Part shown: in pieces, positions 14,301 through 21,790 of the stretch
How the letters are laid out: the number at the start of each line of letters is the position of its first letter
Numbering within the stretch: position 1 is the stretch's first letter
Origin: Zygnema cylindricum
Lineage: Eukaryota > Streptophyta > Zygnematophyceae > Zygnematales > Zygnemataceae
Assembly: GCA_037447655.1 (NCBI GenBank)
Contig: JBBHKE010000721.1
Location: forward strand, 125,001-160,278
Direction: 5' to 3'
Length of the DNA: 35,278 bases
The notes under the pieces: generated by a model
What the model saw: the letters and a program-made list of their open reading frames with translations, nothing else
Told to the model about the DNA's origin: nothing
Databases searched by the model: none
Program-made: the position numbers and the translations under genes

Positions 14301-16687
14301 AAACGTGCGACCAAATGACGAATATGATGGAAGTCGATTTGGACCCCTGGGAAACCCCCCCCCAATTTCCCGGAGCAGAAGCCCATGAATCTGGTCCGCT
14401 TTCTCATGAGGCCATCTCAACTGTTGACGCAATCTGCGAAATTCTGGCGATTCCTCATCTTGTACATCTTCCCCTCCTGTGAGAAAATAAGCAGACAACA
14501 GAATTGAACAGACATGAACGTAGTGAAAAAGGTGAAAATTGTGAACATGTAGTGAATAACAGGGAAGCCCTTGCCATACACTACTTTCAAGCTTAACAGG
14601 ATTGTGGAAAGGAGGCAACAGATGTTTCATGCATAAACCTCAACCTGATTAGGCACAACCTACATGAAACATGTATTGAAGCCAAAGACTGCAGCAGCAA
14701 TTTATTTATATTTGGCTACCTACTGAATTATTGAAACTTTCTCCGTTTAAAAAATCAACATTCTCATATGTTTCAGATCCATTTGTAATTTGACGAATAC
14801 ATGTGCAGACGTGACTTTTCCAGATTTTGCCGCATCTTTAATTTGTGGCAACATTTTTTGTTCAGTATTAAAACTTCAGTGTGCAAAAGATGATTTTGGT
14901 CAGCTGTTCCAGGAGAGCAAGAGGTTTGCAAGTTCAAACTTTTGCAAAACTATTTTTTGCATCATTCCAAATTATTTGAGTGCAAATGCCTAGTTCCTGG
15001 TGTATAGTCAAGCAGCAATGACTTGTCTTTAGAGACGTATTTGAATACATTATACATAGCACATAAAACAAATAGCAGACAATGTTTGAAAACACACCAT
15101 ACAATTCAAAAGAACTATTCTTGTTGCATATACAACAATATATATTCTTGTTTAAAACCTGCACACACGCATCAATCAAGCCCATTCACAAAACAAAAAA
15201 TGGTAAGACAACAATTCGACCAGAATTTACATCGTCATTGAACGTATTAACCAGCACTATTAGAGTCATCCATTATTAAGCTTACTGTGCAGAAGCGAAA
15301 AAGCGCCTTTTCCGAGGAGAGTTGGAGCATCAGCAGCTGAAACCTTTCTCGTTGTCGCCCTGTCGCTGGGAAGGGAAGATAACACGTCTCCGAGGTGACG
15401 AGCGCGTTCCTCCTCGTCACGCATCGCCTCGAGGCGACGATATCGCAAAAGCTCATGTAAAAGATCCACCAAGTAGCTTTTTGGAATGTGAGGATGCCTG
15501 CAAACACAATACATTACAGGAGCCTTAAGGGGGGAAGGGGGGAAGGGGGGACGAGGGAGAGGAGGGAATCCTCTTACTCTTGTGACTTATGAGTTAAGAC
15601 TGGCTGCATCTTTTGGCTCCCGATTTATAAGCGGAAAAAAGAGGGGATAAGAAACAAGAATGAGGAGTGCAGGCAATTGAAGGAAGGAAGAAAAAAAGGT
15701 GAAAAATATCCAAGAGGGCGAAAGGGAGAGGATGAGGTGGAAGGGAAAAGAAGCTGGAGAATTGAAGGGGCGAGTGGAAAGCAAAGGGGGGAAGTGAAGG
15801 GTGGGACAAATACTCATAGGGTGGTACGTGACATAACTTAACAGCTGTAAATTCTTTGACTGCATAATTGAACGTTTATGATGTTGTGTGAATGAAAAAA
15901 TATACCTTAGGTCATGGTCAAAAAAGGAGAAAAAAATCTAGACATTCCATTTCATTCCTGCATTGAATGTCTTAGAGAAATCCAGGAACAAAGAAGGCCT
16001 ATGTGGTGTATTCCATAGTTTTGATATCCGTAAAAGGGAAGGAGATACTATAAATATGAAAATATATACATACATATATACATATATATACATATAGATA
16101 TACCCTCCCTCCCTCCCTTCCTCCCTCCCTCTCTCCCTCTATATATGTGTGCACATATGTGTGTATATACACATGTATGCATGTATATGTACCTATATAA
16201 AGATACATATGTATATATGAACATAAAAATAAATATATAAATATATATATGCATATATATATATATATACTTTTATGCAAAAATGAATATAAACATGCAT
16301 ATACATACATACACGTATATAAATGTATATATACGAAAAACATATATACATGTTTATATACATATTTAAACAGAAAAGAATATATATATATATACAAACA
16401 TATGAATATATATGTGTGTGTGTGTGTATATGTATGTATATGTATATGTATACCAGACATAGTGATTACGCACGTGACATGTACGATGCACATGTACATG
16501 TATACGTACATGCATATGATATACGAATGCATACGCATACGCATAATGTATACGGGGAAAAGGAATATATACGGAGGATATATAGTAGCATATATGTATA
16601 TAAAGATTGAGTATGTATGGTATTTGCAGTGGCATGTTGTGTACGCATGGTGCATGGTGCTGCATGTGCACGCGCGGTATGTAGGTA

Positions 16688-16766
<79 letters not shown>

Positions 16767-17306
16767 GTAGTGTTTGTGTGTGTGTGTGTGATTATGATTA
16801 TAGCTACACTGCATTTACACGATATTTGTTGTTTTATACTTTTTTATTACACATCTATCAAGGGAAATGTTTCAATAACTTTTTACGCATTCAAAGTCTA
16901 GCTCAATCATACCAAAATTGGAGCAAAGAATTCACAGCAAAATTGGTGTGGGACAAACATACCTTCCTGCAAGTTCACCATAATTGAGAGGGCAGGAGAT
17001 TCCGTCGTCCTCCTCGACTTGACTAGGATTTCCGGTTCGAGAATAGAACGCGTGATATCTCCTTGGGAGCAATTTGTGCTTCAAAAGCTCATTCCAAAGC
17101 TGTCCAGACGCTTTCTCACAAGGTGAACCTCCAAGAAAGTGCATAACAAGAAAATAAACTTCTCCTAACTCTGGAGAAAAGTTTTCCTTTCCAGAAAATT
17201 CCTGCCCCTCCAAAAATTGACGTAATTGAGAAGTACTTGAAGGGACAAAGGATTGTGAGTGAGTTGCATGTCCGGTTCCTGAAGCCAGGTTTTGATTGGC
17301 AGCCAT
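1..17306 (-). CDS. PHIP/BRWD-type WD40 (bromodomain family) protein gene, 18 exons seen, 3' part off window
   Basis: Exons read on the minus strand: 17306-16963, 15497-15286, 14476-14225, 12924-12815, 11855-11778, 10726-10620, 10128-10043, 9322-9204, 8939-8863, 8456-8309, 7996-7828, 7282-7206, 6948-6794, 6552-6456, 5594-5535, 4983-4929, 4581-3944, 2980-1. Every junction is GT-AG and the phases join without a stop, giving 1,921 codons. Order: N-terminal BRWD region (residues about 45-240), WD40 propeller (about 250-677), a conserved tail with FFLGDYRP and LIPYPEP, then a charged, probably disordered linker of more than 1,100 residues. Known of the family: nuclear chromatin-associated proteins, with a bromodomain that binds acetyl-lysine. 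Inference: the bromodomain is left of position 1. Plant members I recall are about 1,600-1,700 residues in total, so this linker looks unusually long. Motifs such as LREIGGGF and PLNYGEL point to the plant branch. Confidence 0.93.
3690..3838 (+). repeat. GGGAGA-type purine tract in BRWD intron 17
   Basis: About 150 bases of plus-strand G/A repeats (GGGAGA and variants), a polypyrimidine tract on the gene strand. It lies in intron 17 (3943-2981, 963 bp), roughly 110-250 bases from the donor. The remainder of that intron (2981-3680) is AT-rich with no further feature seen. Confidence 0.95.
3944..4581 (-). CDS. BRWD gene exon 17 (LIPYPEP motif, then acidic linker)
   Basis: Acceptor TTTTCACTTGGCAG, fed by a (CT)n tract. 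Starts [19 protein letters not shown], the conserved end of the structured part (plant MIPYPEPYQ..LGALG). The rest is Arg/Glu/Ser/Asp-rich low complexity, for example [13 protein letters not shown] and [13 protein letters not shown]. Donor GTGAGA after RRVQALE is chosen because it is the only good donor and joins in phase to exon 18; without it the frame stops at 3890. Confidence 0.87.
4619..4677 (+). repeat. (GA)n microsatellite in BRWD intron 16
   Basis: Near-perfect GA dinucleotide repeat, CT on the gene strand. It ends about 40 bases before the intron 16 acceptor at 4582, so it probably also serves as an extended polypyrimidine tract. Confidence 0.95.
4929..4983 (-). CDS. BRWD gene exon 16
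   Basis: An 18-codon exon ([18 protein letters not shown]) with acceptor GTATTTCTGCAG and donor GTAAGT. It matches the plant DQETQLxPxxRNxxDLLCD stretch. One base (A) carries over to exon 17. Confidence 0.93.
5535..5594 (-). CDS. BRWD gene exon 15 (FFLGDYRP motif)
   Basis: A 20-codon exon reading [20 protein letters not shown], phase 0 at both ends, acceptor TTTGCTGTGCAG, donor GTGCGT. The motif FFxGDYRPLIRD just after the propeller is conserved from plants to animal PHIP/BRWD proteins, which makes this short exon reliable. Confidence 0.95.
5665..5800 (+). repeat. GACATTG-like imperfect repeat in BRWD intron 14
   Basis: Repeated GACATTG / GACATCAACATTG / GACAGACAGAG words, about 130 bases, in the 3' half of intron 14 (6455-5595). 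It shares composition with the larger tract at 6190-6430 in the same intron. Confidence 0.7.
6190..6430 (+). repeat. AATGACAACGA imperfect repeat in BRWD intron 14
   Basis: About 240 bases built of AATGACAAC, ACGACAAC and AAAACAAC words, almost free of T except in ATG. Reading frames on both strands through it are repeat artefacts. It starts just downstream (gene strand) of the exon 14 donor. Confidence 0.9.
6456..6552 (-). CDS. BRWD gene exon 14 (WD40 repeat 8)
   Basis: Acceptor TGTGGATTGCAG, donor GTTTGT. Encodes [18 protein letters not shown], equivalent to plant DGTSIVLSDDVGQIYLL, then [13 protein letters not shown]. Phase 0 at the donor. The repetitive ACAACGA tract of intron 14 starts about 30 bases after the donor. 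Confidence 0.94.
6794..6948 (-). CDS. BRWD gene exon 13 (WD40 repeat 7)
   Basis: Acceptor TGATCTTGCAG, unusual donor GTACGC. Encodes [20 protein letters not shown] then [17 protein letters not shown], a near-canonical blade 7 for this family ([19 protein letters not shown]), followed by LVDGHFS, the start of blade 8. Ends with two bases of a split Pro. Confidence 0.95.
7206..7282 (-). CDS. BRWD gene exon 12 (end of blade 6)
   Basis: Acceptor GCTATTGTCGCAG, donor GTGAGA. Encodes [20 protein letters not shown] then WGHEKQ: closes blade 6 and supplies the GH of blade 7. Phase 0 at the donor. Confidence 0.94.
7828..7996 (-). CDS. BRWD gene exon 11 (Pro-rich linker and WD40 repeat 6)
   Basis: Acceptor GGCGGTTTTTAG, donor GTGAAT. 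Encodes a [17 protein letters not shown] segment equivalent to the plant WTKAYHLKVPPPP linker, then [17 protein letters not shown], the outer strands of blade 6. The family normally has VNMIVWSLDNRFVLAA here, so the assignment is firm. Confidence 0.93.
8309..8456 (-). CDS. BRWD gene exon 10 (WD40 repeat 5)
   Basis: Acceptor TTGGGCTCCAG. After a variable, acidic insertion it encodes [20 protein letters not shown], the end of blade 5 (family pattern NIVTCSRDGSAIIW). Donor taken as GTGCGT so that the phase matches exon 11; an alternative GTATTA four bases further on would shift the frame. A nine-base C run on the coding strand writes the APPQ residues. Confidence 0.9.
8863..8939 (-). CDS. BRWD gene exon 9 (end of blade 4, start of blade 5)
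   Basis: Acceptor GACGGTGGGCAG, donor GTAGTT. Encodes [20 protein letters not shown] then NYVQF. The conserved GHxxDVNYVQF opens blade 5, as in plant homologues. Splits Ser (AG|T) with exon 10. Confidence 0.92.
9204..9322 (-). CDS. BRWD gene exon 8 (WD40 repeat 4)
   Basis: Encodes [20 protein letters not shown] then ADAMAR, the body of blade 4 (plant members have ILCCAYNANGTIFVTGSSD at this place). Phase picks acceptor TTTGGGGTGCAG; two other CAGs slightly downstream (about 9313 and 9301) are out of phase. The donor is GTACAG, which is weak but gives a phase-0 join to the LWD of exon 9. The left part of this exon is therefore certain and its two borders somewhat less so. Confidence 0.88.
10043..10128 (-). 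CDS. BRWD gene exon 7 (WD40 repeat 3, end)
   Basis: Acceptor GGCTAATTCAG, donor GTAAGG. It encodes [11 protein letters not shown], closing blade 3, followed by [17 protein letters not shown], which matches the plant spacing between blades 3 and 4. Phase 1 at the donor. Confidence 0.93.
10620..10726 (-). CDS. BRWD gene exon 6 (WD40 repeat 3, first part)
   Basis: Acceptor GTTGTCTTGCAG, unusual donor GTACGT. It encodes [20 protein letters not shown] then [15 protein letters not shown]: the end of blade 2, then the GH and outer strands of blade 3. The last two bases (TC) join the first G of exon 7 to make Ser. Confidence 0.94.
10820..11062 (+). repeat. GA-rich tract in BRWD intron 5
   Basis: Plus-strand purine-rich DNA with (ACAC)n and (GAGA)n runs, polypyrimidine on the gene strand, in the 3' part of intron 5 (11777-10727). 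It precedes the 308-bp tandem duplication. Confidence 0.9.
11069..11637 (+). repeat. Tandem duplication of about 308 bp in BRWD intron 5
   Basis: Copy 1 starts at 11069 (CAATGCACT) and copy 2 at 11377 (CAATGCACT). Shared in order: CACAGAATAAGRACTTGRAGCC, GGGCTGTCAAGKTGAA, GGGAGAGR tracts and GGGCAACAAGG near the end of each. The copies are separated by a (GA)n run at 11335-11375, which mirrors the run at 11030-11065 before copy 1, so the duplicated unit includes the microsatellite. Confidence 0.85.
11676..11760 (+). repeat. CT/CCC-rich tract next to the exon 5 donor
   Basis: About 85 bases of plus-strand pyrimidines (CCCTCCCTCTCTCCC), so a GGGAGAGG run in the transcript directly after the exon 5 donor. 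It is opposite in sense to the rest of the intron, which is pyrimidine in the transcript. Confidence 0.9.
11778..11855 (-). CDS. BRWD gene exon 5 (WD40 repeat 2)
   Basis: A 26-codon exon, phase 0 at both ends, acceptor TTTTTTCAG and donor GTAAGC. It encodes [20 protein letters not shown] then DTTIRV, the core of blade 2; the closing Trp is the first codon of exon 6. The downstream intron (11777-10727) is heavily repetitive. Confidence 0.95.
12144..12365. mobile_element. Foldback/MITE-like element in BRWD intron 4
   Basis: Two inverted arms (about 12144-12228 and 12274-12365) enclose some 45 bases. Matching blocks, outside in: CTACA, GCTCATCATT, TTAGTGTTA, T-run then GCCACTTAAAACAT, GTGCACA, TTGTCGGATTGTCAATC. 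The left outer end reads CACTACA and the right end TGTAGCT, recalling CACTA-type ends, but I see no clean target duplication. No coding capacity. The rest of intron 4 (12814-11856) shows nothing else. Confidence 0.8.
12815..12924 (-). CDS. BRWD gene exon 4 (WD40 repeat 1)
   Basis: Acceptor GTATCACAG, donor GTGAGT. It encodes [20 protein letters not shown] then [17 protein letters not shown]: a textbook WD repeat with GSDD turn, LW end and the GH that opens the next blade. Spliced to exon 3 it reads AVYCAVFDQ. Ends in phase 0. Confidence 0.95.
13165..13915 (-). pseudogene. Decayed coding relic in BRWD intron 3, family not recognised
   Basis: The minus strand holds protein-like stretches broken by stops and frame changes: about 13910-13770 reads [19 protein letters not shown], a stop, then [19 protein letters not shown]; about 13730-13600 reads [20 protein letters not shown]; about 13275-13170 reads [20 protein letters not shown]. 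The texture suggests an old transposon or processed-gene coding region (a LINE-like origin is a guess). It lies in intron 3 (14224-12925) in the same orientation as the host gene. I cannot assign it to a family. Confidence 0.35.
14225..14476 (-). CDS. BRWD gene exon 3 (LRWPH / LREIGGGF region, start of WD40)
   Basis: Acceptor TTTTCTCACAG, donor GTATGT. It encodes [19 protein letters not shown] then [13 protein letters not shown], the most diagnostic plant BRWD stretch, followed by [16 protein letters not shown], which opens the first WD40 repeat. The glycines of REIGGGF are written by a nine-base homopolymer (plus-strand C run 14355-14363), so a slippage error there would break the frame. Phase at the donor is 1. 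Confidence 0.93.
15286..15497 (-). CDS. BRWD gene exon 2
   Basis: Acceptor TTGTGTTTGCAG, donor GTAAGC. It completes the split Arg and reads [17 protein letters not shown], then an Arg/Glu-rich helix and a [14 protein letters not shown] motif that matches the plant BRWD pattern (PTLLGxGxFSLL). The intron polypyrimidine tract includes C-runs complementary to the plus-strand G6-AA-G6-AA-G6 block at 15529-15550. Phase at the donor is 1. Confidence 0.92.
15529..15566 (+). repeat. G-run block (G6 AA G6 AA G6) near the intron 1 acceptor
   Basis: Three runs of six G (15529-15534, 15537-15542, 15545-15550) followed by GGG and GGAGGG on the plus strand. On the gene strand this is a C-rich polypyrimidine tract 30-70 bases before the exon 2 acceptor. 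The plus (template) strand fits a G-quadruplex pattern. Confidence 0.8.
16040..16800. repeat. TATA/TACATA low-complexity region with (GTATGT)n in BRWD intron 1
   Basis: About 760 bases of alternating purine-pyrimidine DNA in intron 1 (16962-15498): TATATACATA words, a CCCTCC block (16105-16138), then about 14 copies of the hexamer TATGTG at 16685-16768. All open frames here are repeat artefacts. The rest of the intron (15570-16040) is purine-rich and otherwise plain. Confidence 0.95.
16963..17306 (-). CDS. BRWD gene exon 1 (start codon)
   Basis: Starts at an ATG in the context GGCCATGGCT (17306-17304). The first 45 or so residues are Ser/Gln-rich and likely flexible. Residues about 49-90 hold the family signature [12 protein letters not shown] followed by [20 protein letters not shown], the N-terminal helical region that precedes the propeller in PHIP/BRWD proteins. 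The exon ends at donor GTATGT with two bases (AG) of a split Arg codon. No upstream in-frame ATG looks better. The 5' UTR lies at coordinates above 17306 and its extent is not visible. Confidence 0.93.
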
Positions 17307-17868
17307 GGCCGAAGATTGAAAGAAACTTCGTACTTCGGCAAGAAAACGACAAGCATCTCTCTCAGAGCTACATGAAACAGAAACGTTCTATGTTCAAAAA
17401 ATGGTGTAAAAGAGCAATAGTAAAACTCAACAGTTCTGACTCCAGTTGTTTCCCTACGTCAGCAAATGTGTGTTTGAGAGAAAGGCTTTTGAGCTTGGGG
17501 ACAAGTGACAAAGCAACGGTTTGCAGTTTTTAAGAGTAATGAGATACTGTACGGCTAAAAATGGAGACAAAGTAGGTTCATGTAAAACAATACACCATCG
17601 GCAACAGATAGGCATAAAGATGACCATAAGATGACTTCGAGATGACCATAATGTTTCCCTGCACAAAGCATTTGAGCATCTGCAAAGCGATTCGACATAC
17701 AAGCGAAGGGAATACCGAATATGGTACTGTACTGAGAAAGTCAGAAACCCTAAATTATTAGGTGACGACTTCACAAGTCACAATTCACGACTCGCACACA
17801 AAGGTCTCCCGACAAAATGAGCGGTCAGCGACATGCTAAAGTTCAAACCTGACGTATGGTACGTTCGA
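17307..17868. other. Upstream region of the BRWD gene (5' UTR and promoter side)
   Basis: No gene seen. It must hold the 5' UTR and promoter of the minus-strand gene. I found no TATA box or initiator I would defend. A short imperfect duplication AAGATGACCATAAGATGAC / GAGATGACCATAATG lies at 17618-17652. Confidence 0.6.
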
Positions 17869-18390
17869 ACCATAGTTGCCCAATTCGTACGGATTTCTAT
17901 TTTTTTCCGAAAACTACGTAGTATTCGCTTGCTTCGTAATTTTTACTGTACGAAATGTACGAAAATGGTGACCCTACAAAATCCTTCAAAAATCTTCAAA
18001 AGGTACGAAAGACATACGGAATCAGTACGAAAAATCTAAGACAGTTGTCCTGAATAATACGGGAACGTACAAGAATGTACCCTAAAAACCTTAAAATCCC
18101 CACATAAATAACCCTAAAATGCACGAAGATGTACGGAAGTGCCAATAAATGTACGAAATATGTAACGCAGTTGTCCTTAATAGAACGGAAATGTACGGCA
18201 GCCTACTGTAAAAAATCTGAAACAAATAACCGTAAAAGTTACGGCAAAATACGGACACTGGACATAAATGTACGAAAATATCTAAAACAGTTGAAATTAA
18301 AAAATACGGAATGTACGAAAATGTACCCTAAAAACTCTAAAATCCCCTAAAACCCTTAAATAATCCTAAAACATAATGTCATATACGGAC
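17869..18390 (+). repeat. Dispersed-repeat end plus three tandem units of about 120 bp
   Basis: Begins ACCATAGTTGCCCAATT, related to sequences at 29770 (same strand) and 25855-25946 (opposite strand). From about 17990, units of about 120-126 bp repeat: CAGTTG anchors near 18042, 18168 and 18288, each followed by AATGTACGAAAATGTAC-like words and CCCTAAAA. AT-rich with many GTACGAA words. No coding signal. Confidence 0.65.
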
Positions 18391-18394
18391 GTTG

Positions 18395-18980
18395 TACATT
18401 TCACCGTCGATCGTATTTAGCGTGTAAAAATTATTAGTGTGTAGAATAATTTAGTGTCATGTACACTAATTTTGACTTAGAAAAATTTCGAAAAAAAAGT
18501 TATACACTAATTTTTCAACGAACGCCAATATGGGTACAGCTGATTTGTCGAGAGGATATTCACAGTAATATAGGTAAAAGTACAAATTCTGACAATTCGT
18601 ACACTGTCGCATACTTTCACTCTAATTAATTCCTAACTCTAATTTCGGTTTTTTAGGGTGTAGGCAATACGCGACAAATAAATGTACACTAAAACAGGTA
18701 CAAGTATGAAATTCTTTAATTCACAGGGCAGTTTTTCGTGTGATAGCAGATATTTTATCAAAACATCCGTACTTGTATAATAAAAAGGTACATTTTTATA
18801 CGAACCGACACGTTCCGTACTCCACACTAATAAAAATATACATAAACTAAAATGGTGTACACTTATTGTTCATCTCGTAATTAGCGTACAGGAAAAATTA
18901 GTATCCTTTACCCTATTTTAGGTAAAACCCTCAACATTTAGGGGCGCCGAATCAGTGTATACGATCGACGATGTAGTGTA
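18395..18980. mobile_element. TA-flanked inverted-repeat element, diverged copy (copy 1)
   Basis: 586 bp. Ends (18395-18416 and 18959-18980) match at 19 of 22 positions and share CGTCGATCGTAT; the outermost bases are TA at both ends. Its interior aligns in the same orientation with copy 2 at 22969, for example TAATATAGGTA then GTACAAA-TCTGACAA. No coding capacity, so non-autonomous. Confidence 0.8.
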
Positions 18981-19809
18981 CTGTATGGTCACGCAAGATT
19001 TGTCATTTACTTCAAAGTTCAAATGTCTTTTTGGGAACAAATAAATGCAAGAGTCGAATGAAAATAAAATCTACGGTGGAGAATAAAGTAGACCATTCCT
19101 CATATAGTATGTTTAAAAATTCCCCCTTATTTTAGTATTTCAATTTTGATTTTTATGTTCAGTGCGATACAAAAGAAGAAGAAGAAGACGACGAAGATTC
19201 TATATTTCTATTAATCTTAGGGTGGCATTCCATCATGATTTTTTGTAATTTACGGCCTATATTACAGGATGTGACATTTCGAACGATGTTCTTTCGCGCA
19301 GAGTCTGTAGTCCACGTGCTCGGAATCGAGTGGTACCACGTAAGATAAGATTTTATATCGAAAATTGTCAAATATTTTTTACACCGACCAACTTCTAAGG
19401 CCATTTCTCTATCAGGCGCCGACAGTAATCGCACAGTTACGTTTACTGGCAGTAATATTTCGATCACTTCTCCATCAGGTCGTGTCAGCACGGAAGTCTA
19501 TCGCGTGCGTGCTTTCTTTCGATTGGATGCACGTAGATTCCTGTTATGACAGCGAGGGTCGTCAAAGATTCTAAAGGCGAAAAATCTAATCGTATCCGTA
19601 CAGCCACCCGAAAAATTAAAATTACGGGAATGTACAATTTGTACGTTCATTTGTTGTCGTTTTACTAACGGTATTCAATTTCTACATTCCTGTTTTGTCG
19701 TTGTTATAACAGTGCTCATTTTGTACGTTCTTGTATTGTCGTTATAGCATCAATGGTTTCTTGTTTCAACAAACATGTTTGGTGGTTTTCGTAGGATTTG
19801 ATTCCTGCC

Positions 19810-19883
19810 TGTCCGAACGAGCGTGGCACATGTAAGAAAGCGCGTGGCTTATGTCCGAAGGCGCGTGGCTCGTACGTCACCTC
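19810..19883 (+). repeat. 21-bp tandem repeat, about 3.5 copies
   Basis: Units GCGTGGCacatgtaagaaag, GCGTGGCttatgtccgaagg and GCGTGGCtcgtacgtcacct start at 19821, 19842 and 19863, with a partial copy from 19810. Confidence 0.85.
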
Positions 19884-19907
19884 TCCACGCGTAAATATTT
19901 TACACGT

Positions 19908-19954
19908 CCAGTGTCTAGCTAGTCTCCTCCTAGAGGAGACTAGCTGGACACTGG
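19908..19954. repeat. 47-bp near-perfect hairpin
   Basis: Arms 19908-19929 and 19933-19954 (22 bases, one T:G mismatch) around a three-base CTA loop. The left arm begins CCAGTGTCTAGCTAGTCTCC. It lies 25 bases after the 21-bp tandem repeat. Confidence 0.93.
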
Positions 19955-21305
19955 ATAGAATGTCCGAATGCTTCGAAAACACATAATCGGACGGTCGACA
20001 TTGTCGCCCAAGAATGTGGAGAATCTTGCGGCCAAATAATCATGTTTAAAAAAGCGTACGGACATGTACGAAAATGGTGGTCTTGTACGAAAATGTACCT
20101 TTTCATTAATGAGCCTCACTTTTCGCCTGAATGGAGTTCACCTAACTCGAATCGTCATTTTGCATACCATGTAGAAGCGGACAGGTAATATTACAAGATT
20201 TGTACCATAATTCAAAGTAGGTGAAGTAGGCCCATACAGTTTATTGTATGCAAAACAAAATATGCCCTTAAGACCCATATTGTATTGGTGAAAAATGAAA
20301 AAGGTTAAAAAGTTGGTTGCACGTAAATCGATAGAAGGTAAACGGCATGTCTAAATTTTTGAAAAAATCGGACAAACAATATTTTTCTGTAATTTTGAGG
20401 TGTTTTAATTCAACCGTCGGGTGGACGATCGGATTCATAAATCAAAGTGATCTTAAAGAAGATCACATGAGAAAGCCGCAACACAATACGATAGGTTAAT
20501 TTGTGTAATGGCGTCTGTAATTTTGAAATACACTAAATAAAGTCTCAAATTGATAACCAGGTTGCCTGTCCGCGTTTTTTTTTCTGGGTTTCTTTCGGGT
20601 TTTTTTTCCGCCGGAGTGTCACCTACGCCGCGTCAGTTCGCTAAAAAATTTCGTCAGGTGGCGTGCGCTGTACTATGATCATACGTCATATTCGTACGAT
20701 TGTACAAGGGTGTCCGCAATGCACACCCATACAATATGCCTACACTACGCGAGTTTAGTGCCAAGTTTTGTGCGCCTACCAAAGGCCTACCATAAAAACG
20801 CCTGCTTTTTAACTTTGATTTGTACTCTTTGCAGACGCTTGTCAGATGCCAGCTCAATTTTTTAGGGATTCTGTTTTTTCGCGCGACGAATGGGCGCTCC
20901 CACAAATAGTGTGACGAATGGCTGGTAACAAAAATAGCGCGACGAAAGCTCGTTACGATATTACTTTTGTGATTTCGGTTGGATTTCTGAATGTATATAT
21001 CATGTGAGAAATTTTTCGATTTCCGTTGGTTGCCGTATTGACACGTCTGTTCATTTGCGTACGTGTCGCCGCTTAATTATTAATGTAAATGGTGATGGTG
21101 GTACATCACCATTTACAGAAACTTTCGAAGCGAATGCCTCGCGAAAAAATATCCAACGGCCAGCGTTAACTCCCTAACCTTTCGAGAATTTTGGCAAGAT
21201 TCTCTGTAATGCTGTATGCGGATAAAAACAAAATAAATTGTACGGCGTAGTACGGAGAGGTCTGGATTTCAACAACCGCACTTTTCGTCTGATGGAACGC
21301 CACCC

Positions 21306-21790
21306 TTATTAAACGCGATACAAAAGAGAAAAAAAAAAAATTATACGATTTAAATCGGGACGTAGATCTGTACACGTGTTCCCGTCGAATTCTCACTTGA
21401 ACTGTAGAATAGACAGTAGAGTATAGAATACGGTACATGTAATACAATACGTATAATTATTCTAATTCATTTACTTCTCAATTTCTCATATTTTCCGAGG
21501 CACTTGCACGAATCTGTTTCCTTTTGTTTGCTCGTCTTTCCGTACACCCTTATCCAGCTAAAATAGCAAAATCGCGACAAAAAGGGACATGTGTCACATT
21601 ATAAGCTTCAGCCTTCAGGTGGTTTCGCTGTACCTTTTTACGTGGCTTTCCAGAATCTACGCTTAAAGGCATTTGTCGTTTCTTCATCTTGTCAATTTAG
21701 AATAGAAGCTCCTATCCCGTCGATACAATATAAGTAGCATTTACAATGTACGAATCAGAAACATTTTTTTCCCGAACCCTAATCCCCTAA
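21306..21790. other. Intergenic, AT-rich, no gene seen
   Basis: Contains GCGATACAAAAGAG (21315) followed by an A run; a near-identical GCGATACAAAAGAAG is at 19165, just outside the left end of the 19220 element, so the two may be a longer direct repeat flanking that element. Nothing else found. Confidence 0.5.

Larger units (their letters stand above)
19220..21305. mobile_element. Possible element with GGGTGGC...GCCACCC ends and TTA flanks
   Basis: Left end GGGTGGCATTCCATCA (19220), right end the complement of GGGTGGCGTTCCATCA (21305), with TTA immediately outside on both sides. A third, similar end lies at about 20113-20145 (CACTTTTCGCCTGAATGGAGTTCACC), so the true unit could instead be 19220 to about 20143. 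Inside, a minus-strand frame of about 110 codons at 19159-19491 overlaps the left end; I do not recognise it. Most of 20144-21240 shows no other feature. Confidence 0.5.

Noticed and set aside
16048-16901. Long frames of His-Ile, Tyr-Val or Met-Cys repeats
   Set aside because: All come from TATA and TATGTG repeats in intron 1.
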